Shown here piece by piece: positions 50,163 to 59,979 of a DNA stretch of 64,000 nt. Each line of letters begins with the position of its first letter. Within the stretch, counting starts at the first letter, position 1. A program made the position numbers and the translations under genes. The DNA lies in assembly GCF_022398325.1 (NCBI RefSeq), contig NZ_JAKEVD010000010.1:1-64000 (forward strand), read 5' to 3'. This stretch comes from Shewanella sp. Isolate13 (lineage in GTDB: Bacteria > Pseudomonadota > Gammaproteobacteria > Enterobacterales > Shewanellaceae). The notes under the pieces are model-generated. The model saw nothing but the letters and a program-made list of their open reading frames with translations. It had not been told where the DNA came from and made no database searches.

Positions 50163-50558
50163 ATGATTGTTGGTTTAGGCACTGACATTGTTGAAATCGC
50201 GCGAATTGAGGAGCGTATTCCTAATGCAGGCGATGATGCGCTATTAAGCTGTCGTTTAGCAAAGCGAGTGTTAACCAAAGCCGAGTTTGCCCTCTTTGTG
50301 GCATCGAGCCAACCAGGGCGATATCTTGCAAAGCGCTTCGCGGCTAAAGAGGCTGTAGGCAAAGCATTAGGAACAGGCATAGGCCGAGGCGTGTCGTTTC
50401 AACATATAGAGATCAGCAATAATGCCAATGGTGCTCCCTTAGTGACCCTTAGTGACGGCGCCGCCCAGCGCTTAGCTCAGCTTGGTGGAAGCCGAGCACA
50501 CCTCTCGATCGCAGATGAGAGGCACTATGCAACGGCTACGGTGATCTTAGAAAGCTAA
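50163..50558 (+). CDS. acpS: Holo-[acyl-carrier-protein] synthase
   Basis: It transfers 4'-phosphopantetheine from CoA to acyl carrier protein. The family motifs are IVGLGTDIVEIARIE at the N-terminus and RYLAKRFAAKEAVGKALGTGIG, whose Asp and Glu bind magnesium. At 131 residues it is slightly longer than E. coli AcpS. It is convergent with the peroxidase gene, with 7 bp between stops. Confidence 0.96.
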   Translation: MIVGLGTDIVEIARIEERIPNAGDDALLSCRLAKRVLTKAEFALFVASSQPGRYLAKRFAAKEAVGKALGTGIGRGVSFQHIEISNNANGAPLVTLSDGAAQRLAQLGGSRAHLSIADERHYATATVILES

Positions 50559-50565
50559 TGTATGC

Positions 50566-51504
50566 CTAATCGCCGAATTGCTCTAGAAAGGCTGTAGATG
50601 GCATAAAGAACAGGCAGCCAGTCTTAGCCTCTACAAAGTCGAGTAGACGGTCGTAGTGACCCTGTTCGTCCGCATTGATCATCTGGCTTAGTGAGGTTTC
50701 AATGATCGATGGTGTGGCGGCAAAACCAACAAACATGGTGCCATGTTCCAAGGCGTTACCGTAGGGGCGATTTTGTCTGAGCATTTTAATCTCTTCACCA
50801 TCGATCTCCACTTTGCTTTTCGCGTTGTGAGCCCAAGCGGGTTTAACGTCATCACTTAGCTCTACATTATCCATCTTGGTGCGGCCAACCACCTGCTCCT
50901 GATATTCAGTACTCTGTTTATCCCATTGATCCTGACGGTCGACATAGCGCTGAACATGTAGGTAGCTACCACCTTGATGCAGTGCCACATCGTCAGCAAC
51001 CAACACCGCCTCGGTGCGTTCCTTGCCGACAGGGTTTTCCGTGCCATCGACAAAATCAATCATATCGCGATTATCTAGGTATTTATAACCTTGGATATCT
51101 TCAATTAAGTTAGCAATATCGTTAAAGCTATTGCGAATATATTTAGCTGCCTGAAAATTAAGATCGATACGCTCGGACTTTATCATGACGAAGATATCAC
51201 CAGGCGTCGATGGGAAGTGGCGTTCGCCATTACTCATCTCAGGAAAGGCATGCAGCTCGCTTGGTATTGGCAGATCTGGGAACAGCTTCGGCCAGGCATT
51301 AGCTGAAAAACCGATGGAAATATTCAGCCCAGCAGTGAGATCTTTTTGGTTGATAGATTTTTCTATGCCAGAAAGACTGGCAATGCAGTCGCCGATAGCA
51401 TCTGCACACTCTACTTGGGGGAGCAGTGAAAAGGTGAGGTATTCTACATGTGAGCTAGGGTTGGACAGAACGCCGGGTTGGGCAAGTGAATATAGCTGTG
51501 TCAT
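50566..51504 (-). CDS. DyP-type heme peroxidase
   Basis: A dye-decolourising peroxidase of the YfeX/TyrA class. The distal GxxDG motif is present as IDFVDGTENPVG, the proximal heme histidine is likely that in DDVKPAWAHNAK, and the RQNRPYG and GTMFVGFAATPSI blocks follow. There is no signal peptide, so it is cytoplasmic. The ATG at 51504 (312 residues) has GGAG nine bases upstream and fits the usual length; an ATG at 51519 has no such site. Confidence 0.92.
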   Translation of the reverse strand: MTQLYSLAQPGVLSNPSSHVEYLTFSLLPQVECADAIGDCIASLSGIEKSINQKDLTAGLNISIGFSANAWPKLFPDLPIPSELHAFPEMSNGERHFPSTPGDIFVMIKSERIDLNFQAAKYIRNSFNDIANLIEDIQGYKYLDNRDMIDFVDGTENPVGKERTEAVLVADDVALHQGGSYLHVQRYVDRQDQWDKQSTEYQEQVVGRTKMDNVELSDDVKPAWAHNAKSKVEIDGEEIKMLRQNRPYGNALEHGTMFVGFAATPSIIETSLSQMINADEQGHYDRLLDFVEAKTGCLFFMPSTAFLEQFGD

Positions 51505-51803
51505 TAACTGTGTCTCCATAGGATCAAATTAGGAGTGATGATTGCTTTACAAAGTGTAGTGGAATTCATCGAGCTTAAAAACTATACGCCTTTGGTTAGT
51601 AATGTGAAATGAACTCTAGTTAATCTGGATTTTAGTGATGCTGGTTATGAATCTGCCGATAAAACCAAGACTTCAGTTTATGTTGTTTGTGAACGGCTCT
51701 CCCTCTGTGTATCCTGCAGTAGTTTTATCTAAGCTTATGTTTTACAAGATGCTAATTAACCTAGATTGTTGTCTATTTAAATTTAATTACAAGAGCAAGT
51801 CAG

Positions 51804-52856
51804 ATGCCGTTTATCACTAGAACAAAGCGTTATACCTATCTTATAGGGCTGATGATAAGTGTTGGAGCGTTAACGGGGTGCGGCGGTGACATACAGCTTC
51901 CTATTAGTGAGGACGACCTAGAGCTAACCTCCTGTGACGCGAAATATCAAAGTGATTGCCCTGAGACTTATCGTGGCGAACTGTTTACAGGCATTGCGAC
52001 CAGTTATGCTTATGGCAAGGCATTTTATAGAGCGGCTCAGTATCAAGATGGAGTCGAGTATGGCTATAGTTTCTCGACACTTGACAATCAACTAACTGAA
52101 ACTGCTTGGTATAAGGCGGGTAAGTTAGACGGTAAACAAATCAGTTACCATTTTTCAACCACAGGAAAACCACAATGGGTGAGACTGTATCAAGCTGGTG
52201 TGAAAACTGAGCAGTGGCTTTATGATGAGCTGGGCGTAATTACCAGCTATAAGCGTTTTGAAGGCGACAAAGAGGTTGAGAGCATCAGTTATGAAAAGGG
52301 CCGTGAATGGCGTTTGTATTATTTTGTTGATGGTGAAAAGCGGCAGCGCCACAAGGACTATTATGCTAGTGGGCAACTTGAGAGTGATAGTGAATTCATT
52401 TATGCCGATTATAAGAAACTTAATGAGAAAACCTACTATCCTAGTGGTCGTTTAAGAAGTCAATTTAACTACGACAGAGCAAGCAAAAGTGGGGTGTTAG
52501 AAACCTACAGCTCAGATGGCTGGCGCCGGTCAGAGCAGCATTATGGCTATAACCCACTAAAAACTCGCCATGGCGTGCAGTTAACCTTTTGTGGTGAAAA
52601 TGGTCGAGTTGAGTCTCGCGAACATTACAACATGGGCGTGGCTGATGGCGAGTTTGCTCATTATCACTGTAATGGTCAGTTAATATCCAAGCGAACCTAT
52701 GTCAACGGCGTGGTGACAGATAAACAGATTAAAATCTATGATGAGAATGGTCTGGCGGTGGTTATTAAAAAGCTTGATGGCAAAGGTAAGGTCACACAGG
52801 AAAGCTATTATGATGATGAAGCTGCTAAATGGGTAACTTATTCGACGACTGAGTAG
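51804..52856 (+). CDS. Lipoprotein with YwqK/MORN-type repeats
   Basis: The 350-residue protein has a lipoprotein signal ending in the lipobox LTGC (Cys26). The rest contains repeated units of the YwqK type, such as YYASGQLESDSEF, TYYPSGRLRSQFNY, EYYNMG-like and HCNGQLISKRTYVNG, which form beta-hairpins. The family includes an antitoxin of B. subtilis and many surface or periplasmic proteins of unknown role. It stands alone between the DyP gene and the Mpo1-like gene. I cannot assign a function. Confidence 0.8.
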   Translation: MPFITRTKRYTYLIGLMISVGALTGCGGDIQLPISEDDLELTSCDAKYQSDCPETYRGELFTGIATSYAYGKAFYRAAQYQDGVEYGYSFSTLDNQLTETAWYKAGKLDGKQISYHFSTTGKPQWVRLYQAGVKTEQWLYDELGVITSYKRFEGDKEVESISYEKGREWRLYYFVDGEKRQRHKDYYASGQLESDSEFIYADYKKLNEKTYYPSGRLRSQFNYDRASKSGVLETYSSDGWRRSEQHYGYNPLKTRHGVQLTFCGENGRVESREHYNMGVADGEFAHYHCNGQLISKRTYVNGVVTDKQIKIYDENGLAVVIKKLDGKGKVTQESYYDDEAAKWVTYSTTE

Positions 52857-53137
52857 CCGCAATAAAGGTTCCGCTGCTTTGGAAGGCATAGTGATTCAGC
52901 ATAAGCTGCTTTATGACCGAAGTTTACAGTCTAAAACGCTATTTTGAACTTTTACTCTATTAAAATGTGACAAGATCCATTAGGTTAATATTTAGTTAAA
53001 TAAGATGGGCTTTTTAAACAGGCTAGCGCGCTTTTAGTTGTTGGTTAAGGCTGAGAGCTCGTCAAATCACGGACTAACGTTTAACAAAGTGACTTGAAAA
53101 AGTGCTTATAGAGGGCGCTTATAATGGAGAAGAGCAG

Positions 53138-53677
53138 ATGAAATCCGCCGAAGAACAGCTATCTACCTACAAGAGTGTGCATTTAAATCCAAAAAATATT
53201 AAGACCCATTTTGTTGGGATCCCGCTGATTATCTGGTCGCTTTTTTTATTGCTGAACTTAATCCCTGTTAATTTTGCCATATCAGAGGATCCGGTTATTA
53301 CCTTTAACGTTGCCACAATTTTTACTGTTGGGGTGCTTATTTACTATGTGTTTTTACATGCGAGGTTAGCGGTAGGCTTAGCACTGTTTATTATTCCTGT
53401 GCTTTATACTTCAAGTTTAGTGGCGCAAACATCGAATGCATTGTGGATAGCGCTAGCGGTATTTTTTGTCGGCTGGGTGATCCAGTTTATCGGTCATCAC
53501 TATGAAAAAGCCAAACCTGCCTTTGTTGATGATTTAAATCAGCTGTTGATTGGCCCGTTTTTCTTGATGGCAGAAGTGTATTTTATGTTAGGCATGGAAA
53601 AGAAACTCTTAGCCGATATAACGCCAATGGCGAGAGATAAACGCAGAGCCATAGAGGCAGCCAAGAAGTCGACATAG
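53138..53677 (+). CDS. Mpo1-like (DUF962) membrane protein
   Basis: The 179-residue product opens with LSTYKSVHLNPKNIKTHFVGIPLIIWSLF, and has FFVGWVIQFIGHHYEKAKPAFVDDLNQLLIGPFFLMAEVYF later. This is the DUF962/YGL010w pattern with conserved histidines (H, GHHYE). The yeast member Mpo1 is an iron-dependent 2-hydroxy fatty acid dioxygenase; whether bacterial members do the same is not known. Four membrane helices are visible. I take the ATG at 53138 with GGAG upstream. Confidence 0.85.
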   Translation: MKSAEEQLSTYKSVHLNPKNIKTHFVGIPLIIWSLFLLLNLIPVNFAISEDPVITFNVATIFTVGVLIYYVFLHARLAVGLALFIIPVLYTSSLVAQTSNALWIALAVFFVGWVIQFIGHHYEKAKPAFVDDLNQLLIGPFFLMAEVYFMLGMEKKLLADITPMARDKRRAIEAAKKST

Positions 53678-53711
53678 TCGTATGAGTACTCCCCCCAGCA
53701 AAAGAAACTGT

Positions 53712-53739
53712 AAAAAAGGCGCCGATTGGCGCCTTTTTT
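53712..53739. terminator. Bidirectional terminator between the Mpo1-like gene and corB
   Basis: AAAAAAGGCGCC and GGCGCCTTTTTT around GATT: a perfect 12-bp stem with A and T runs on each side, serving both converging genes. Confidence 0.95.
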
Positions 53740-53752
53740 ACATCGTTCTTAT

Positions 53753-55039
53753 TCAGCTATTAGCTGGCTTTTTTGGTGCGAGATAATGCATGGGCATGAC
53801 ACGAACGGTTTTAATCATGTTATCTGCCACATCAATCACTTCTAGTGGATAGCCATATAGACGCATAGAGGTGTTTGGCTCGGGGATATCTTCTAGGTAT
53901 TCCAGCACTAAACCATTAATGGTCTTAGGCCCATCGATAGGGAAGTGCCAGTCCATCTCCTTATTGAGTTCGCGAATATTGATACTAGCCTCAATCAGAT
54001 AACTACCATCTTGCTGTGGGGTGATATCTTCGCTCGGTGGCGCGACCATCGAGGTAGTAAAGTCACCGACAATCTCTTCCAAAATATCTTCTAATGTCAC
54101 TAAGCCCTGAATATCGCCATACTCATCAACAACTAAGCCGATGCGTTCTTTATTATGCTGAAAGTTCGACAGCTGTACATTGAGTGGGGTTGCTTCCGGA
54201 ATAAAGTACAGCTCTTTTACCGCGCGCAAGAGTGATGATTTACTAAATTGTCCTTTAGATTGAAGGCGCAGCGCATCTCTTAGGTGGACAAAGCCTACTG
54301 CGTCATCGATTGTGTCGCGATAGAGTAATACTCGGGTGTGTGGGCTTTGAATGACCTGCTTATTGATGCTCTTGAAGTCATCATTGATGTTGATGGCATA
54401 TAAGTCTGAGCGTGGGATCATGATGTCATCTACGGTGACGTTCTCCAGATCCATGATTGAAAGCAGCATCTCTTGGTGGCGCTGTGGTATAAGCGCGCCT
54501 GCTTCATTCACAACGGTTCGAAGCTCCTCTTGGCTTAGGGCATCATCGGCTTTTACTGAGTGGATCCCCAATAGACGCAAGAAAGTTGAGGTAATAAAGT
54601 TAACGACTTTGACTAACGGGGAGAGGACGACTAACAGGCCCCGCAGGATAATGCTAGAAGGAAAAGCGATGCGTTCTGGATGCAGCGCCGCAACGGTTTT
54701 TGGAGTGACCTCGGCAAAGACCAGAACCACCAAGGTTAATACACCGGTCGAGATGGCGACCCCCACATCACCAAATAAACGTATGCCAATAATGGTCGCA
54801 ATAGCCGACGCGAGAATATTAACTAGGTTATTGCCGATAAGAATAAGCCCAATCAGTCTGTCGGGCCTTTCAAGCATCATAGTGGCGCGTTTAGCCCCTT
54901 TATGACCACTATTAGCTAAGTGACGAAGGCGGTAGCGGTTGAGCGACATCATGGCGGTTTCTGAGCCAGAGAAGTAGGCTGAGAGTAAGATTAAGACGAA
55001 CAAAATAGTTAAAAGTACGCCAGTGGATATATCGTCCAA
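53753..55039 (-). CDS. corB: CorB/CNNM-type membrane protein with CBS domains (YfjD-like)
   Basis: The 428-residue protein has a DUF21/CNNM membrane domain (SAYFSGSETAMMSLNRYRLRHLA, FAEVTPKTVAALHPE), a pair of CBS domains (VDDIMIPRSDLYAIN, LVVDEYGDIQGLVTLEDILEEIVGD) and a C-terminal CorC_HlyC domain. Family members export magnesium or control cobalt resistance. The start is TTG at 55039, nine bases after GGAG. It follows ypjD, as in E. coli. Confidence 0.92.
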   Translation of the reverse strand: MDDISTGVLLTILFVLILLSAYFSGSETAMMSLNRYRLRHLANSGHKGAKRATMMLERPDRLIGLILIGNNLVNILASAIATIIGIRLFGDVGVAISTGVLTLVVLVFAEVTPKTVAALHPERIAFPSSIILRGLLVVLSPLVKVVNFITSTFLRLLGIHSVKADDALSQEELRTVVNEAGALIPQRHQEMLLSIMDLENVTVDDIMIPRSDLYAININDDFKSINKQVIQSPHTRVLLYRDTIDDAVGFVHLRDALRLQSKGQFSKSSLLRAVKELYFIPEATPLNVQLSNFQHNKERIGLVVDEYGDIQGLVTLEDILEEIVGDFTTSMVAPPSEDITPQQDGSYLIEASINIRELNKEMDWHFPIDGPKTINGLVLEYLEDIPEPNTSMRLYGYPLEVIDVADNMIKTVRVMPMHYLAPKKPANS

Positions 55040-55172
55040 AAGTTGGAACTCCGCTGTGGTTTAAAGAAAGGGCGAATAAAAAGGCACTAAAAATTAGTAA
55101 TTACAGAAGTTTCGAGAGGGTGTCAAGTTTGACCCGCCAGAGTTAGACGGGTCAATAGACGAAAGTTGAGTC

Positions 55173-55961
55173 TTAGCTGAGGATCAACTCTTTAACTACA
55201 CGGGCGCCGAAGTAGGCTAAAGAGAGTAGGATACCACCGGTTAAGGTGTAGGCGACAGCCGCTCTAATACGACAACCGACCCAATACTGCTGGGCTAACA
55301 TCGCGATATAGACACACCAAGCCATGATGGATAGTACCGCTTTATGGCCTTTGCCCTCTTCAAACATATCATCGAGGAAGATGAAGCCTGTTGCGAGTGA
55401 TAAGCTTAATAAAATCACACCCACAATCACTAGATGATAAAGCTGCTTTTCAACAGTCATCAGTGGCGGCATGGCCGAGGTCATCACCAGTTTTTTGCTC
55501 TTAAGGCGGTTTTGAATAATCGCTAATTGAATGGCGTAGAGCGCGGCGATCATCAGGGCACTATAAGCCATTAATGACAACACAACGTGAACTAACACGT
55601 CTGGATGGATTTCAAAATGAATAATGTATTCTGGTGGCACTAGCCAAAGCAGTGCAACCGATATCACCGAACAGGCATAGACAACAGGCAGTACGACGAT
55701 AACTTTGAGCCTGAATAGCAAGATGGTAAAGCTGAAGGTGATGATCCAGTTAACCATAGATATCACATTGGTTAAGCTAAAGTTTTGCCCATCACCTGTC
55801 ACAATGGCTTGATATAGCGCCGCAGCGTGTAATACAACACCAACGGCAGCCACGCCAGCGACTAACTTTCTGTTTGGACCGTCAACATGAAAAAGTCGGC
55901 TTGCGACGAGAACCAAAGCAATACTGTAAAACAACATGGCTGAAGCTGAGAAAATAACCAT
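55173..55961 (-). CDS. ypjD: Cytochrome c assembly-like membrane protein YpjD
   Basis: The 262-residue protein has eight membrane helices and a CcsA/CcmC-like core, including HVVLSLMAYSALMIAALYAIQ and the downstream W-rich KAVLSIMAWCVYIAMLAQQYWVG. Such proteins bind heme or heme-like ligands; YpjD's own function is unknown. The position upstream of corB and divergent from ffh is conserved in enterics. Confidence 0.9.
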   Translation of the reverse strand: MVIFSASAMLFYSIALVLVASRLFHVDGPNRKLVAGVAAVGVVLHAAALYQAIVTGDGQNFSLTNVISMVNWIITFSFTILLFRLKVIVVLPVVYACSVISVALLWLVPPEYIIHFEIHPDVLVHVVLSLMAYSALMIAALYAIQLAIIQNRLKSKKLVMTSAMPPLMTVEKQLYHLVIVGVILLSLSLATGFIFLDDMFEEGKGHKAVLSIMAWCVYIAMLAQQYWVGCRIRAAVAYTLTGGILLSLAYFGARVVKELILS

Positions 55962-56369
55962 TGAGTATTAACCTATTTGTTTTATAAACCTGATGCGTTA
56001 ACACATGCTTTTAATGTTTGTGTAAAGCAGACTAACTGACTTGCATACTAGCGTGATTCATACCTGAGTTAAATCACTGAGTGAACTAAAATATCGTGTC
56101 TCGTCAGCCCGCGAAAGTCATTTCGACTTTAATCACTAAGTTAGCACGTAACATTATGGTGTAGAATAGCATGAGCTAATGGGATTTGGGCAGTGACCTC
56201 GGTTGCAAAAATAGGTCGATTTTTTGCCTTATAAGTGATTTTTGGCCATTTTTTATCTTTAACAGTCGTTAGTTGTCAAAGTAACTTGATTCATTCTGTA
56301 GCATAATTACTGGGCATCGCTATAATACAGCCCTATCAATAGCAATTTTAAACGGTAAAGAACTGGATA
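55962..56369. other. Divergent promoter region ypjD / ffh
   Basis: 408 bp. A TATAAT at 56321-56326, 44 bp before the ffh ATG, is a likely -10 with no clear -35. A weak GACCT/AGGTC stem with a T-tract lies at 56195-56225. No gene is seen. Confidence 0.5.
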
Positions 56370-57743
56370 ATGTTTGAGAACTTAACTGACAGATTGTCAC
56401 GGACTCTGAAAAATATCAGTGGCCGTGGTCGCTTAACGGAAGATAACGTTAAGGAAACCTTACGCGAAGTCCGCATGGCTCTTCTTGAGGCTGATGTTGC
56501 CTTGCCTGTGGTGCGTGAATTCGTAAATAGCGTTAAAGAACGCGCTGTTGGACAAGAGGTTTCAAAGAGTCTAAGTCCAGGCCAAGCCTTTATTAAGATC
56601 GTTCAAAGCGAACTTGAAAACGCCATGGGCGAGTCGAATGAAGCTTTGGATCTATCGGCTCAACCGCCAGCAGTCATCATGATGGCGGGTTTACAAGGTG
56701 CCGGTAAAACGACCAGTGTTGCCAAACTGTCTAAGTTCTTACGCGAGCGCTCAAAAAAGTCGGTGCTTGTTGTTTCGGCTGACGTATACCGCCCTGCGGC
56801 GATCAAGCAGCTAGAAACCTTGGCTGGCGAAGTGGAAGTGGAGTTCTTTCCATCAGATGTTAGCCAAAAGCCAGTCGATATTGCTAACGCTGCGATTGCA
56901 CATGCTAAATTAAAGTTTATCGATGTCGTTATCCTCGATACTGCAGGTCGCCTGCACGTAGACGAAGCGATGATGGATGAGATTAAAGAGCTTCATGCTG
57001 CAGTTAAGCCTGTTGAGACGCTGTTTGTCGTCGATGCGATGACGGGTCAAGATGCAGCCAATACTGCTAAAGCGTTTAACGAAGCCTTACCGCTAACTGG
57101 TGTGGTACTGACAAAAGTCGATGGTGATGCACGTGGTGGTGCGGCGCTTTCTATTCGTCATATCACGGGTAAGCCAATTAAGTTCTTGGGTGTCGGTGAA
57201 AAGACCGATGCACTCGAGGCGTTTCATCCTGAGCGTGTAGCGTCACGTATTCTAGGTATGGGCGATGTGCTATCTCTTATCGAAGAGGTTGAGCGTGGCG
57301 TAGACCAAGAAAAGGCGATGAAGCTTGCGGCTAAAGTCAAGAAGGGCGGCAGCTTTGATTTAGAAGACTTCCGCGAGCAGCTGCAGCAAATGAAGAATAT
57401 GGGCGGCATGATGAACATGATTGAGAAGCTACCAGGTGTGGGGCAATTACCACCTGAAGCGCTTGCTCAAGTTCAAGATGGCAAAATGACTGGGCAGATG
57501 GAAGCGATTATCAATTCTATGACTCCTGGTGAGCGTCAGCGTCCTGATATCATCAAAGGCTCGCGCAAACGCAGAATCGCGATGGGTTCAGGCACACAAA
57601 TTCAAGATGTGAACCGTTTACTTAAGCAGTTCACCCAAATGCAGAAAATGATGAAAAAAATGTCATCGAAAGGTGGCATGAAAAAGATGATGCGCGGCAT
57701 GAGTGGTATGCTGCCTCCTGGCATGAAAATGCCGGGCCGCTAG
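56370..57743 (+). CDS. ffh: Signal recognition particle protein Ffh
   Basis: Ffh binds 4.5S RNA and signal sequences and targets ribosomes to FtsY. The NG domain has GLQGAGKTTSVAKL, DTAGRLHVDEAM, TKVDGDARGGAALS; the M domain is rich in methionine (MQKMMKKMSSKGGMKKMMRGMSGML) and carries the RNA-binding GSRKRRIAMGSG. The 457 residues fit. It is followed by a strong stem-loop and then the rpsP operon. Confidence 0.98.
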   Translation: MFENLTDRLSRTLKNISGRGRLTEDNVKETLREVRMALLEADVALPVVREFVNSVKERAVGQEVSKSLSPGQAFIKIVQSELENAMGESNEALDLSAQPPAVIMMAGLQGAGKTTSVAKLSKFLRERSKKSVLVVSADVYRPAAIKQLETLAGEVEVEFFPSDVSQKPVDIANAAIAHAKLKFIDVVILDTAGRLHVDEAMMDEIKELHAAVKPVETLFVVDAMTGQDAANTAKAFNEALPLTGVVLTKVDGDARGGAALSIRHITGKPIKFLGVGEKTDALEAFHPERVASRILGMGDVLSLIEEVERGVDQEKAMKLAAKVKKGGSFDLEDFREQLQQMKNMGGMMNMIEKLPGVGQLPPEALAQVQDGKMTGQMEAIINSMTPGERQRPDIIKGSRKRRIAMGSGTQIQDVNRLLKQFTQMQKMMKKMSSKGGMKKMMRGMSGMLPPGMKMPGR

Positions 57744-57770
57744 GCTATCTTTAGATTCTGCAAAGTCAAA

Positions 57771-57807
57771 TTTACAGACTAGATTGAATTTCAATCTGGT
57801 CTGTAAA
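57771..57807 (+). terminator. Long near-perfect stem-loop after ffh
   Basis: The two 18-nt arms (57771-57788 and 57790-57807; outer part TTTACAGAC / GTCTGTAAA) differ at one position. The loop is only the central AATTT. A weak T-tract (GTTTTAG) follows, so it may terminate or protect the ffh mRNA. Confidence 0.65.
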
Positions 57808-57838
57808 TCGTTTTAGGTGTAAAAAACGCCGATTACGG

Positions 57839-57866
57839 TTGCATTCGCCGGTCAGTCAGGTAAAAT
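57839..57866 (+). promoter_or_regulatory. Possible rpsP promoter
   Basis: TTGCAT (57839-57844) and TAAAAT (57861-57866), 16 bp apart, 95 bp before the rpsP ATG. The -35 match is weak. A small CTCCG/CGGAG hairpin at 57890-57905 lies in the leader. Confidence 0.35.
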
Positions 57867-57960
57867 CTGCCGGCTTTCTATCTGGGGCTCTCCGCGAACA
57901 CGGAGTTTCAGTTTTTACTTTTGCTTGATAAAAAGCAAATCATTAGAGGATACAAAACGC

Positions 57961-58212
57961 ATGGTTACCATTCGTTTAGCTCGTGGCGGCGCAAAAAAGC
58001 GTCCATTTTATAACATCGTTGTAGCTGACAGCCGTAACGCCCGTGACGGTCGTTTCATTGAGCGTGTTGGCTTTTTTAACCCTGTAGCTCGTGGCCAAGA
58101 AGAAGCTCTACGCTTAGATCTTGACCGTGTTGAGCACTGGGTTGCTAACGGTGCTGCTACTACTGATCGTGTAGCAAAATTGATCAAAGACGCTCGTAAA
58201 GCTGCTGCTTAA
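57961..58212 (+). CDS. rpsP: 30S ribosomal protein S16
   Basis: The start [41 protein letters not shown] is the universal S16 opening. I take the ATG at 57961 (83 residues), with AGAGGA upstream; an in-frame extension to 57925 is not conserved. The order rpsP-rimM-trmD-rplS is the classical operon. Confidence 0.98.
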
Positions 58213-58229
58213 TAGCGTTAGGGTATAGA

Positions 58230-58763
58230 TTGATGAGTAGTAAACAAGAACCTGTCATCCTTGGCAAAATTGGTTCAAGTTATGGCATTAAAGGTTGGTT
58301 GAAGATCACTACCTATACCGACTCTGTTGAAGGTATTTTTGACTATTCACCTTGGCTTATTAAAGAACAAGGCGAATGGCGCGAGGTTAAAGTCATCCAG
58401 TGGCGTTTCCAAGGTAAAGCAGTCGTTGCTTGTCTTGAAGGCGTAACAACACGGGACGAGGCTCAGGCGCTCACAAACTGTGAGATCGCCGTAACCCCGG
58501 AACAGATGCAAGAACTTCCAGAAGATGAATTCTACTGGCGAGATCTTATCGGATGTGAAGTGGTTAATACCAAAGGCTATAACATGGGGACGGTACAAGA
58601 GATCGTGGAAACAGGATCGAATGACGTACTTTTAGTTAAAGCAAACGCGAAAGATGGCTTTGGCAAAGCGGAACGTATGATTCCCTTTGTTACTGAACAG
58701 TTCATCCAAAAGGTGGACTTGGCAGCAAAACAGATTTTAGTGGATTGGGATCCGGACTTCTAA
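58230..58763 (+). CDS. rimM: Ribosome maturation factor RimM
   Basis: RimM binds S19 and helps 30S head maturation. The N-terminal domain has [16 protein letters not shown] and the C-terminal PRC-barrel has [36 protein letters not shown] and MIPFV. Length 177 is normal. It lies between rpsP and trmD. Confidence 0.97.
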   Translation: MMSSKQEPVILGKIGSSYGIKGWLKITTYTDSVEGIFDYSPWLIKEQGEWREVKVIQWRFQGKAVVACLEGVTTRDEAQALTNCEIAVTPEQMQELPEDEFYWRDLIGCEVVNTKGYNMGTVQEIVETGSNDVLLVKANAKDGFGKAERMIPFVTEQFIQKVDLAAKQILVDWDPDF

Positions 58764-58778
58764 GTCGAGGTACAACAT

Positions 58779-59525
58779 ATGTGGTTAGGGGTAGTAACCC
58801 TGTTTCCCGAGATGTTTCGTGCCGTAACAGATTTTGGTGTAACGGGTCGTGCAGTTAGCAAAGGGTTGCTAGAGTTGCAAACGTGGAATCCTCGAGATTT
58901 CACCCATGATAAACATAAAACAGTGGATGATCGCCCATATGGTGGTGGCCCTGGAATGTTAATGATGGTGCAGCCTCTACGTGACGCTATTCATGCAGCG
59001 AAAGCTGCAGCTGGAAACGAGGCAAAGGTGATTTACCTTTCTCCTCAAGGCCGTAAGCTGACACAGCAAGGCGTTGAAGAGTTAGCGCAATCATCCAGTT
59101 TGATTTTGGTGTGTGGACGATACGAAGGTATTGACGAGCGCATCATTCAGACTGAAGTGGATGAAGAGTGGTCGATTGGAGATTACGTGCTTTCGGGCGG
59201 TGAGCTTCCAGCGATGACTCTGATTGATTCAGTATCAAGATTGGTTCCTGGCGTGCTAGGAAAACAAGCTTCCGCAGAGCAGGACTCCTTCTCTGATGGT
59301 TTACTGGATTGTCCCCACTATACGCGTCCTGAAAGTTTGGATGGTTTGGATGTTCCAGCCGTATTGCTAAGTGGCAACCACGAACATATTAGACGCTGGC
59401 GTCTACAGCAAAGCCTAGGTAGGACTTTGTTGAGACGGCCAGAATTACTTGAAAATCTAGCTCTGACTGGCGAACAAGAGAAGCTTCTAGCTGATTTTGT
59501 TGACACCATCAAACAAGATGATTAG
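58779..59525 (+). CDS. trmD: tRNA (guanine-N1)-methyltransferase
   Basis: TrmD methylates G37 next to the anticodon and prevents frameshifting. The SPOUT-fold motifs are visible: [57 protein letters not shown] and the deep-knot region. The 248 residues match the family. It starts 15 bp after rimM. Confidence 0.98.
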   Translation: MWLGVVTLFPEMFRAVTDFGVTGRAVSKGLLELQTWNPRDFTHDKHKTVDDRPYGGGPGMLMMVQPLRDAIHAAKAAAGNEAKVIYLSPQGRKLTQQGVEELAQSSSLILVCGRYEGIDERIIQTEVDEEWSIGDYVLSGGELPAMTLIDSVSRLVPGVLGKQASAEQDSFSDGLLDCPHYTRPESLDGLDVPAVLLSGNHEHIRRWRLQQSLGRTLLRRPELLENLALTGEQEKLLADFVDTIKQDD

Positions 59526-59561
59526 TCGAAGCGCAGTTATTACTAGTATGGAGTTTATTTA

Positions 59562-59915
59562 ATGAATAACATCATCAAAATGCTCAACGAAGAGCAAATG
59601 AAAACCGACGTACCACAATTTGGTGCCGGTGATACAGTAATTGTTAAAGTACGTGTTGTAGAAGGCGGTAAAGAGCGTCTACAGGCGTTTGAAGGCGTTG
59701 TAATCGCTAAGCGTAACCGCGGCGTTCACTCTGCATTCACAGTACGTAAAATCTCTAATGGTGAAGGTGTTGAGCGTGCGTTCCAGACTCACAGCCCAAT
59801 CATCTCTAGCATCGAAGTTAAGCGTCGCGGCCGTGTTCGTCGTGCTAAGCTTTACTATCTACGTGATCGTTCAGGTAAGTCTGCACGTATCCGTGAGAAG
59901 CTTGCTACTAAGTAA
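59562..59915 (+). CDS. rplS: 50S ribosomal protein L19
   Basis: The 117-residue protein has the L19 hallmarks [35 protein letters not shown] and [28 protein letters not shown]. It ends the rpsP operon and is followed by a terminator. Confidence 0.98.
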   Translation: MNNIIKMLNEEQMKTDVPQFGAGDTVIVKVRVVEGGKERLQAFEGVVIAKRNRGVHSAFTVRKISNGEGVERAFQTHSPIISSIEVKRRGRVRRAKLYYLRDRSGKSARIREKLATK

Positions 59916-59955
59916 TTTAGTACTCGCTATAAATAAGATGCAGTGTTCGCACGAG

Positions 59956-59979
59956 AAACCGCCTATATGGCGGTTTTTT
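59956..59979 (+). terminator. Rho-independent terminator of the rpsP operon
   Basis: AAACCGCC (59956-59963) and GGCGGTTT (59969-59976) around TATAT, with a T-run to 59979. Confidence 0.94.

Noticed and set aside
52945..52972. Second sigma-E promoter before the Mpo1-like gene
   Set aside because: GAACTT is present but no TCTAA-like -10 follows at the right distance.
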